A DNA stretch of 7,069 bases from Bin22 sp034428635 (GTDB lineage: Bacteria; Chloroflexota; Dehalococcoidia; Lucifugimonadales; UBA3495). Numbering within the stretch: position 1 is the stretch's first letter; each line of letters begins with the position of its first letter. This document shows, piece by piece, positions 1 through 4,506 of the stretch. Made by a program: the position numbers and the translations under genes. The notes under the pieces were generated by a model. The model was not told the DNA's origin and did not search any database. It was given only the letters and a program-made list of their open reading frames with translations. Location of the stretch: NCBI GenBank assembly GCA_034428635.1, contig DAOUHR010000122.1:1-7069 (forward strand). The letters are read 5' to 3'.

Positions 1-1161
1 GGACAGGAAGTGCCGGACGCCGCCCTGAACTATCAGCCGCCCAAGCGGCTGCTTCAGGCTCCCTCCCGCGGCGACGTGGCCGACGCGGCCCGGCTGCTTC
101 TCAACGCCCGCAAGCCCGTCATCTGGTCGGGTATGGGAGTGCTGTTCTCATCGGCGACGGAGGAACTGCGGGAGCTCGCCGAGTTGACCCAGATCCCGGT
201 CTACACAACCATGCCGGGCAAGTCGTCTTTCGACGAGCGGCATCCGCTTTCCTTGGGTGCAGGCAGCGGCGCGACATCCCTGCCCGCCCGACAGTGGATA
301 CAGGAATCGGACGTGTTGTTCGCCGTTGGCTCCAGCATGACCCGCACCAGCTACGGTCAGCCCATCCCCGACGGCAAGGTAATCATCCACAACGTCGAGA
401 GCATCGACGACATCAACAAGGACTTCTCCGTGGACGTGGGCCTGCCCGGCGACGCCAAGCTGACCCTCAAGGCCATGATTGCCGAGGTCAAGGCCCAGGC
501 CGGCGATAACGGCCGCAAGGGCACCACCGACGTCGCCGACCAGATTTCGAAGATTCGCGACACCTGGATGGCCGAGTGGGAGGACATTCTCAAGACCGAC
601 GAGACTCCCATCAGCCACTACCGCGTCATCGGTGAACTGGAGCGCACGCTGGACAAGGTCAACAGCATCGTCACTCACGACGCCGGCGCTCCCCGCGACA
701 CCATGATGCCCTTCTACACCGGCACCACCCCTCACAGCTATATCGGCTGGGGCAAGACCACCCACCTGGGCTACGGCATTCCCTTGATGATTGGCGCCAA
801 GCTGGCCCGCCCCGACAAGTTCTGCCTCAACTTCATGGGCGACGGCGCCTTTGGCATGTCCGGCCTTGACCTGGAGACGGCAGTACGGGCCAATGCGCCC
901 ATAACCACGATTCTGCTCAACAACGGCGGTATGGCTACCTACCCCGGCGGCTATCCCACCGCCAACGAGCTTTACGGTGCCACCCGCATGTCCGGCGACT
1001 ATGCCAAGATAGCCGAAGGCATGGGCGCAGTGGGCATCACCGTTACGCAGCCTGGCGACGTGGCGGCCGCATTGATGCAGGCCCGCCAGCACAACGCCGA
1101 GGGCCGCACTGTCCTCATCGACATCCACACCGGCCTGGAGGCCCGCCGCTCCAGCTTCTAA
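1..1161 (+). CDS. ThDP-dependent enzyme, acetolactate synthase-like (5' partial)
   Basis: The open frame runs from the first base of the window, so the start codon and the N-terminal pyrimidine-binding domain, including the usual catalytic Glu, lie to the left. The 386 codons present cover the central domain (about residues 20-170, with VIWSGMGV and a variable nucleotide-binding-like fold) and the C-terminal pyrophosphate-binding domain (about 210-375). The ThDP/Mg signature is clear: Gly-Asp-Gly at residues 280-282 and Asn-Asn at 307-308, the GDG-x(24-25)-NN spacing of the family. This superfamily makes or breaks C-C bonds next to a carbonyl (acetolactate synthase, oxalyl-CoA decarboxylase, benzoylformate decarboxylase, sulfoacetaldehyde acetyltransferase). 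I cannot choose the substrate from this fragment, and no regulatory subunit is nearby. A GTG at position 10 is in frame but internal: the preceding codons (GQE) continue a normal inter-domain linker. It ends in TAA before a strong hairpin. Cytoplasmic. The superfamily call is firm; the exact function is open. Confidence 0.9.
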   Translation, partial: GQEVPDAALNYQPPKRLLQAPSRGDVADAARLLLNARKPVIWSGMGVLFSSATEELRELAELTQIPVYTTMPGKSSFDERHPLSLGAGSGATSLPARQWIQESDVLFAVGSSMTRTSYGQPIPDGKVIIHNVESIDDINKDFSVDVGLPGDAKLTLKAMIAEVKAQAGDNGRKGTTDVADQISKIRDTWMAEWEDILKTDETPISHYRVIGELERTLDKVNSIVTHDAGAPRDTMMPFYTGTTPHSYIGWGKTTHLGYGIPLMIGAKLARPDKFCLNFMGDGAFGMSGLDLETAVRANAPITTILLNNGGMATYPGGYPTANELYGATRMSGDYAKIAEGMGAVGITVTQPGDVAAALMQARQHNAEGRTVLIDIHTGLEARRSSF

Positions 1162-1186
1162 GCTGACAAAGGCAAACGCAACAATA

Positions 1187-1214
1187 GTGGGGGCGCACGA
1201 CCGTGCGCCCCCAC
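1187..1214. repeat. Perfect 12-bp palindromic hairpin
   Basis: GTGGGGGCGCAC (1187-1198) and its exact reverse complement (1203-1214) flank a GACC loop, 26 nt after the stop of the ThDP enzyme gene. No T-tract follows, so it is not a standard intrinsic terminator, although a stem this GC-rich could stabilise the 3' end of the mRNA or slow polymerase. The core GGGCGCACG-n-CGTGCGCCC resembles dispersed intergenic palindromes I remember from many environmental bacterial genomes. Only one copy lies in this window, so repeat status is inferred. Confidence 0.6.
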
Positions 1215-1240
1215 GCAGACATAGGCAATATCCGTAAGTA

Positions 1241-1867
1241 ATGCAAGACAGACTTGTTGAATTAATGCTGCTGGCGTTAGTTGCAGTAGTCGGACTATTC
1301 CTTTTGGTTGCTGTGGGGGACTGGGTCTTGCCCGATGCTGCGCCGCTGGGGGACTGGGCTGACATTGTTCTGGCGCTGGTCACCATTCTCGCCATATTGT
1401 TCGGTGGGCTTTTCGCGGCCGTAAAATTCGAATTATTTCGAGATTTCGAGCCCCACCTGACCATTTCCCACACAATAAACCATCGCCGTTTGGGAGGCGG
1501 TTACACTCACATAGACGTAAAGGCAACTCTACAAAACAGTTCAAGGGTTCGGGTAGAACTGAATGAGGGTTTCTACTTGCTTCAGCAAGTATCGCCTGCC
1601 CCGAGCGACGTCGATTTTCCGGGAGATAACTTGCTTTATCCGCCTTGGCCTATTCTGGATGAGGCTTCATTTAACTTGGGTGATAACAACATCGTCCTGG
1701 AGCCTAACCAGTCCTTACAAGAGGTTTTTCAGTTTATGGTTCCAAGCTATGTGGAGACCCTTCTGATACATTACATCTTGTACGATTGGGCTTCGACTGA
1801 AGAAGTGCCGAAGGGATGGGGCATAACTGAAGTCTATGATATAATTGGAGATGCAAGCCAAAGGTAG
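1241..1867 (+). CDS. Two-helix membrane-anchored protein, unknown function
   Basis: I do not recognise the family. The 208-residue product has two clear hydrophobic helices, about residues 5-26 and 41-63, joined by a short loop (GDWVLPDAAPLGDW). A soluble region of about 140 residues follows, with alternating hydrophobic/polar stretches typical of a beta-sandwich (HLTISHTI, YTHIDVKATL, VRVELNEGFYLL). There is no cleavable signal peptide pattern or lipobox. With a short N-terminus and two helices, the soluble domain would be on the same side as the N-terminus, most simply the cytoplasm. The start is the first ATG. Upstream, only a weak TAAG precedes it, so initiation may be weak. Base composition is clearly less GC-rich than the flanking enzyme genes, with many AT-ending codons, which suggests accessory or recently acquired DNA. 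A 61-codon ORF follows after 19 nt and may be cotranscribed. Confidence is good that it is a gene, nil on function. Confidence 0.75.
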   Translation: MQDRLVELMLLALVAVVGLFLLVAVGDWVLPDAAPLGDWADIVLALVTILAILFGGLFAAVKFELFRDFEPHLTISHTINHRRLGGGYTHIDVKATLQNSSRVRVELNEGFYLLQQVSPAPSDVDFPGDNLLYPPWPILDEASFNLGDNNIVLEPNQSLQEVFQFMVPSYVETLLIHYILYDWASTEEVPKGWGITEVYDIIGDASQR

Positions 1868-1886
1868 GTCGTGAGGGGTAACCGGC

Positions 1887-2072
1887 ATGTCAATAGTCAT
1901 CAAGAGGACGGGCAGGAAAGATAATCGGGAACCGTCCGAACGGGATGAGCCGCTGCAGAAGTGGCGTTTAACATTTGGTCGGGAAAAGTATCCCACTCTC
2001 CCTCGTATCGTGCCAAAGTCCGGTGGTTCTGTCGAGAAGACGGGGAAAGGTGGTGGCGGCTCTTCTTGGTAG
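1887..2072 (+). CDS. Small basic hypothetical protein, 61 aa
   Basis: Unrecognised small ORF. The start ATG has a plausible Shine-Dalgarno, GAGGGG at 1873-1878, eight bases upstream, and lies 19 nt after the membrane-protein gene, so the two may form a unit. The product is hydrophilic, rich in Lys, Arg and Gly, with an SIVIKRTGRK start and a KTGKGGGGSSW tail. It shows no membrane segment, Cys pair or known motif and is probably disordered in part. A terminator-like hairpin with a T-tract follows at 2105-2137. The ribosome-binding site and the downstream terminator are the main arguments that it is real; an overlapping minus-strand ORF has no such support. Confidence 0.5.
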   Translation: MSIVIKRTGRKDNREPSERDEPLQKWRLTFGREKYPTLPRIVPKSGGSVEKTGKGGGGSSW

Positions 2073-2090
2073 GCTTGCCTCCAGCCATAT

Positions 2091-2099
2091 TGCTATAAT
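2091..2099 (+). promoter_or_regulatory. Extended -10 promoter-like box (TGCTATAAT)
   Basis: A consensus TATAAT at 2094-2099 is preceded by TG one base upstream, the extended -10 arrangement that can work without a good -35. No -35 with normal spacing is visible (TTGCCT at 2075-2080 is too close). Transcription would begin near 2105-2107, inside the terminator-like hairpin just downstream, so either this box or the terminator may be fortuitous, or the RNA from here starts with that structure. Confidence 0.35.
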
Positions 2100-2104
2100 C
2101 CATG

Positions 2105-2137
2105 GGCGTCAAAGTGTCATGGCGCCTTTTTCTGTTT
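2105..2137 (+). terminator. Probable rho-independent terminator
   Basis: GGCGTC (2105-2110) pairs with GGCGCC (2121-2126), with one G-U pair, around a 10-nt loop. The run TTTTTCTGTTT follows directly. It lies 33 nt after the stop of the 61-codon ORF and would end the membrane-protein/small-ORF transcript. The stem is short and the loop long, so strength may be moderate. Confidence 0.55.
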
Positions 2138-2138
2138 A

Positions 2139-2228
2139 ATTCCTCATTTAGGAGTCTCCGAGCAAGGCTATTCCCGAATAGATCTGGAATCCAGGCGACT
2201 GGACCACAGAATCCGGCTTTCTCCAGAT
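2139..2228 (+). ncRNA. Hairpin-rich gap, possible structured leader or small RNA
   Basis: Three consecutive local pairings are visible. ATTCCT (2139-2144) pairs with AGGAGT (2150-2155). CTATT (2168-2172) pairs with AATAG (2177-2181). ATCTGGA (2182-2188) pairs with TCCAGAT (2222-2228), and this stem encloses TCCAG-GCGA-CTGGA (2190-2203), a 5-bp stem capped by a GNRA tetraloop. There is no coding potential of note. The segment lies upstream of a small ORF with a good ribosome-binding site, so it could be a 5' leader. I recognise no known RNA family, and short hairpins arise by chance in a gap this size. Confidence 0.25.
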
Positions 2229-2293
2229 TGACGATGTTGCGGCGTAGAGGTTGAACTATAAAGTGGCCTCACAATTTCTGCTAAGGGGCCATT

Positions 2294-2458
2294 ATGGCTC
2301 CAACCAAAACCAATACCAGCGGTTCTGTCAGCACCCGTCCTAGGGTTAAACCTTCTCCGAATGCTCGCGTAAAGAAGGGAAATGGTCCCAGGGTGATTCC
2401 CCCCAAGCCTTGGCCTGCCGGCAAGCCGCCAGGAGGCAAGTTGCCTGCCGACTCATAG
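2294..2458 (+). CDS. Small Pro/Lys-rich hypothetical protein, 54 aa
   Basis: An ORF of 54 codons, ATG to TAG, with a strong Shine-Dalgarno AAGGGG (2283-2288) five bases upstream and a rho-independent terminator 24 nt after the stop, so it has the full punctuation of a monocistronic gene. The product holds 12 prolines and 11 Lys/Arg against a single Asp, giving a strongly positive, probably disordered peptide (PRVKPSPNARVKKGNG, then VIPPKPWPAGKPPGGK). There is no hydrophobic segment, Cys, or family I recognise. Such composition would suit nucleic-acid, ribosome or envelope-polyanion binding, but that is a guess. A weak TATAAA box (2257-2262) lies upstream. Real-gene confidence is moderate. Confidence 0.5.
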   Translation: MAPTKTNTSGSVSTRPRVKPSPNARVKKGNGPRVIPPKPWPAGKPPGGKLPADS

Positions 2459-2482
2459 GTCGTTTGACGCCGTTTAATTGAT

Positions 2483-2516
2483 AGGGCGCCTCATTGCTAG
2501 GCGCCCTTGTTCTTTC
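2483..2516 (+). terminator. Rho-independent terminator
   Basis: AGGGCGCCT (2483-2491) and its exact complement AGGCGCCCT (2499-2507) form a 9-bp stem with a 7-nt loop (CATTGCT), followed by the T-rich run TGTTCTTT. It ends transcription of the 54-codon ORF and insulates it from the selenoprotein gene. Its T-tract overlaps the -35 element of the next promoter. Confidence 0.75.
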
Positions 2517-2536
2517 CCCTGCCCCCACCCTATAAT
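2507..2536 (+). promoter_or_regulatory. Sigma-70-type promoter of the selenoprotein gene
   Basis: TTGTTC (2507-2512) and a consensus TATAAT (2531-2536) are separated by 18 nt, placing the transcription start near 2543 and giving a leader of about 23 nt before the ATG at 2566. The leader carries GGAG (2554-2557) eight bases from the start. No operator palindrome is obvious. Confidence 0.6.
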
Positions 2537-2565
2537 TCCCTCAAACTCCTCACGGAGCCAATGCT

Positions 2566-3108
2566 ATGGCCCAGTCCGCTAGTCACATAACCGTCCTGAA
2601 CCCCACCGCGCCGCCGCGCGAATTGCGCACGGAGATGGCGGAACGGCCCCAGGACCTGCGGGGCAAAACCGTGGGCTTCCTCTGGAACAGCAAGCCGAAC
2701 GGCGATGTCCTGTTCCAGCGCCTGGAACAACTGCTGCGGGAGAAGTACGAGATTCCCGCGGCCCTTTATCGGCGCAAGCCTACCGCCTCCATCTCGGCCG
2801 AACCCCGGGTCATCGAGGAAATGGCAGCCACGGTGGAGGTGGCCGTCGTGGGTCTGGGCGATTGAGGCTCCTGCACGTCGTGGAGTATCCACGACGCGGT
2901 GGAGCTGGAGCGGCGCGGGGTGCCCACCGTCACGGTATGCAGTCATCTCTTCCAGCGCCTGGGCAACGTGGAACGCCGCTCCCTGGGCATGCCCGACCTG
3001 CCTATGGCCATTGCCCCGCACCCCATTGGGGGCGTAGCTGCAGAAACCGCCATCGTCAAAGCCGACTCGCTACTTGAGATTGTTGTAAAGGGCCTGACCA
3101 GGTCATAG
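2566..3108 (+). CDS. UGSC-family selenoprotein (TGA at codon 100 read as Sec)
   Basis: A 180-residue protein read through an in-frame TGA (2863-2865). The frame before it (99 codons) and after it (80 codons to TAG) is the same, and protein-like character continues across the join: VVGLGD-Sec-GSCTSW, then a helix (IHDAVELERRG) and a strand (VPTVTVCSHLF). The motif Sec100-Gly-Ser-Cys103 is the hallmark of the UGSC (seleno)protein family, first noted in marine metagenome selenoproteomes; relatives carry Cys at the Sec position. A SECIS hairpin lies directly 3' of the TGA, as bacteria require. The fold looks Rossmann-like: strand KTVGFLWN (about 34-41), helix, second strand near 62-68, third strand EVAVVGLGD just before Sec. 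Sec/Cys two residues apart suggests redox or nucleophilic chemistry; the substrate is unknown. Start ATG 2566 has GGAG eight bases upstream; an ATG at 2561 is out of frame. Host SelA/SelB/SelC must be encoded elsewhere. The uncharacterised gene downstream is a likely partner. Confidence 0.92.
2866..2905 (+). promoter_or_regulatory. Bacterial SECIS element
   Basis: Immediately after the TGA, GCTCC (2867-2871) pairs with GGAGC (2901-2905). After a 4x4 internal loop, CGTCGTGGA (2876-2884) pairs perfectly with TCCACGACG (2888-2896) around a GTA loop. The loop begins with G and lies 19 nt after the TGA, inside the spacing known for bacterial SECIS elements bound by SelB. The hairpin is also coding sequence (GSCTSWSIHDAVEL), as is normal in bacteria. 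Confidence 0.88.
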
Positions 3109-3162
3109 CCCGAATCAGGCACCTGTTTCGAGACACTGGCAATACTCACCGACCCCTTGTCG

Positions 3163-3190
3163 CCGCTCATCCTGGGCCTGTCGAAGGACG
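3163..3190. repeat. Relic of a dispersed intergenic repeat
   Basis: CCGCTCATCCTGGGCCTG followed by TCGAAGGACG matches, on the opposite strand, the TTCGACAGGCTCAGGA-type element that I recall as scattered through intergenic regions of many environmental genomes. It lies in the 178-nt gap between the selenoprotein gene and its neighbour. Only one copy is in the window, so the call rests on recognition rather than on repetition seen here. Confidence 0.4.
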
Positions 3191-3286
3191 TCATTTAACT
3201 TTCGCATTTGGCCGTACAAGCCTGCTTGCTGGTTATCTGCGGCTATGCCCCCTTTCCTTAAACCTTTCTTGTACGAGGAACCCCCA

Positions 3287-4312
3287 TTGGTTCAAATGGA
3301 AGCACAGCACATCGAACTGCCCGACGATTACGACGCAGTCCAGGACATTTACCTGGAGCGAGGCTGGAGCGACGGCCTGCCCATAACCCCGCCAACTCCA
3401 GAGCGGGTGAAAGCCATGCTGGGTGCCGCCAATATGGATCCCCAGCACGTTGTGGCCCAGCTTCCACCCAACTGGGGCGACGCCACCGTAGAGCGACTGG
3501 CCATCAACGCCGTAATGGCGGGCTGCTTGCCCGAGTACCTGCCCGTAATAGTGGCCGGGGTGGCAGCCATGAGCGACCCGACCTTCAACCTGTACGCCAT
3601 TCAGGCCACCACCCACTCCTGCGCGCCCCTGTTCATCGTCAACGGCCCCATCCGCGAGAAGCTGGGTATGAACAGTTCATCCGGCGCCTATGGTCCGGGC
3701 TGGCGTGCCAACGCCACCATCGGCCGCGCCGTGCGGTTGGCCCTGCTGAACATCGGCGGTGGCCACCCCGGCGTGGGCGACATGTCCACCCAGGGAGCCC
3801 CCTCCAAATACACCTACTGCGTGGCCGAGAACGAGGAAGCCAACCCCTGGGACGCCCTTCACGTCGAGCGGGGTTTTGACCCTGGGCAAAGTGCGGTAAC
3901 CGTGGTCGGCGGCGAACCGCCCCACAACATCAACGACCACACCGGCGCTACTGCCGAGGAAATCTTGACCATCATCGCCGGAGCAATGGCCGTCTCCGGC
4001 GCCAACAACGCCTACACTGGCGGCGAAACCCTCCTCGCCCTGGGTCCCGAGCACGCCGCTACCATGGCCGCCGACGGTTTTACCAAGAGCGACATCCGCG
4101 ACTGGCTCCACCGCCACGCCCGTGTCCCCCTGGAACGCTACACCGAAGCCACCATGCTGGAACGGTTCGGCCAAATCCCCGACGGCCCCGTCCCCATGGT
4201 AGCCACCCCCGAAGACCTGGCCATCATCGTACTGGGCGGCCCCGGCAAGCACTCCTCCTGGGTCCCCACCTTCGGCGGGGCCACAAGGTCGGTGACGCGG
4301 CTGATTGAGTAG
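3287..4312 (+). CDS. Conserved uncharacterised protein, UGSC-gene neighbour
   Basis: A soluble protein of 341 residues with no signal peptide or membrane helix. I know no biochemical function; I recall close relatives in many bacteria beside UGSC (seleno)protein genes. Conserved-looking blocks (numbered from the TTG start) are ERGWSDGLPITPPTPERV (25-42), AINAVMAGCLPEYLPV (72-87, Cys80), QATTHSCAPLFIVNGP (106-121, His110 and Cys112), a Gly-rich stretch GPGWRANATIGRA (136-148), ENEEANPWDALHVERGF (181-197), GGEPPHNINDH (208-218) and a C-terminal IIVLGGPGKHSSW. The invariant-looking Cys, His and acidic residues suggest an enzyme. I prefer TTG 3287 because GAGGA (3275-3279) lies seven bases upstream; ATG 3245 has no ribosome-binding site and its extra residues (MPPFLKPFLYEEPP) look non-conserved; ATG 3296 is also possible. 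The next gene also starts with TTG. It probably acts with the selenoprotein, perhaps as the second subunit; that is inference. Confidence 0.8.
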   Translation: MVQMEAQHIELPDDYDAVQDIYLERGWSDGLPITPPTPERVKAMLGAANMDPQHVVAQLPPNWGDATVERLAINAVMAGCLPEYLPVIVAGVAAMSDPTFNLYAIQATTHSCAPLFIVNGPIREKLGMNSSSGAYGPGWRANATIGRAVRLALLNIGGGHPGVGDMSTQGAPSKYTYCVAENEEANPWDALHVERGFDPGQSAVTVVGGEPPHNINDHTGATAEEILTIIAGAMAVSGANNAYTGGETLLALGPEHAATMAADGFTKSDIRDWLHRHARVPLERYTEATMLERFGQIPDGPVPMVATPEDLAIIVLGGPGKHSSWVPTFGGATRSVTRLIE

Positions 4313-4331
4313 TCCCCGTTCCTTCGTAGAG

Positions 4332-4348
4332 GCAGCTCTTGTGGCTGC
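4332..4348. repeat. Short palindromic hairpin in intergenic gap
   Basis: GCAGC (4332-4336) and GCTGC (4344-4348) surround TCTTGTG. The context GTAGAGGCAGCTCTTGTGGC resembles a degenerate copy of the GTAGGGGCG-n-CTTGTGG-n type dispersed palindrome of environmental bacteria. No T-tract follows, so a terminator role for the gene ending at 4312 is doubtful. The rest of the 194-nt gap is C-rich and holds only the promoter-like box and ribosome-binding site of the next gene. Confidence 0.3.
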
Positions 4349-4474
4349 GCAGTTTGCTCGGAAGCGCCCTCGAATTGGATACTCCACTCGTGTGGCCTCC
4401 CTTCCTTGCCCCCCACCCCCCTTCCGGTTATGATTAGTGGCGATTTTGACGGCCCGTGTGCCGCCCAATACCCC

Positions 4475-4500
4475 TATAATTCTGCTTTACCAATCGGAGG
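4475..4500 (+). promoter_or_regulatory. -10 box and ribosome-binding site of the flavoprotein gene
   Basis: A consensus TATAAT (4475-4480) would start transcription near 4487, just ahead of GGAGG (4496-4500, extendable to GGAGGTGA). That Shine-Dalgarno ends six bases before TTG 4507 and decides that TTG is the start. The only -35-like hexamer, TTGACG at 4446-4451, is 23 nt away, too far for standard sigma-70 spacing, so the promoter is supported by the -10 alone. Confidence 0.45.
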
Positions 4501-4506
4501 TGAAAC

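Noticed and set aside
148..1473. Minus-strand open frame of 441 codons opposite the ThDP enzyme gene
   Set aside because: It is a shadow of a GC-rich gene whose + strand frame carries the GDG...NN motif; its translation is low-complexity Gly/Ala/Val/Asp-rich and it has no family features. The minus-strand frames at 3677-4468 and 4591-5367 are rejected for the same reason.
2228..2262. TTGACG and TATAAA upstream of the 54-aa ORF as a promoter
   Set aside because: The spacer is 23 nt, too long for a sigma-70 promoter. The same TTGACG-N23-TATAAT arrangement occurs at 4446-4480, which is curious, but two cases are too few to propose a new promoter class.
2566..2865. A truncated 99-aa gene or pseudogene ending at the TGA
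   Set aside because: The frame continues without a shift through the conserved Gly-Ser-Cys motif, a SECIS hairpin follows, and coding character persists to 3108, so Sec recoding explains it better than a nonsense mutation.
2862..3077. Open frame of 71 codons starting at the selenoprotein TGA region in another frame
   Set aside because: It has no ribosome-binding site, an Arg/Gly/Ala-rich translation typical of an off-frame reading, and lies entirely inside the selenoprotein frame.
3092..3125. Interleaved complementary pairs (GCCTGA/TCAGGC and CAGGT/ACCTG) around the selenoprotein stop, looking like a pseudoknot
   Set aside because: No nucleotides are left to cross the first stem, so both helices cannot form together. 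It is more likely a by-product of repeated CCTG/CAGG words.
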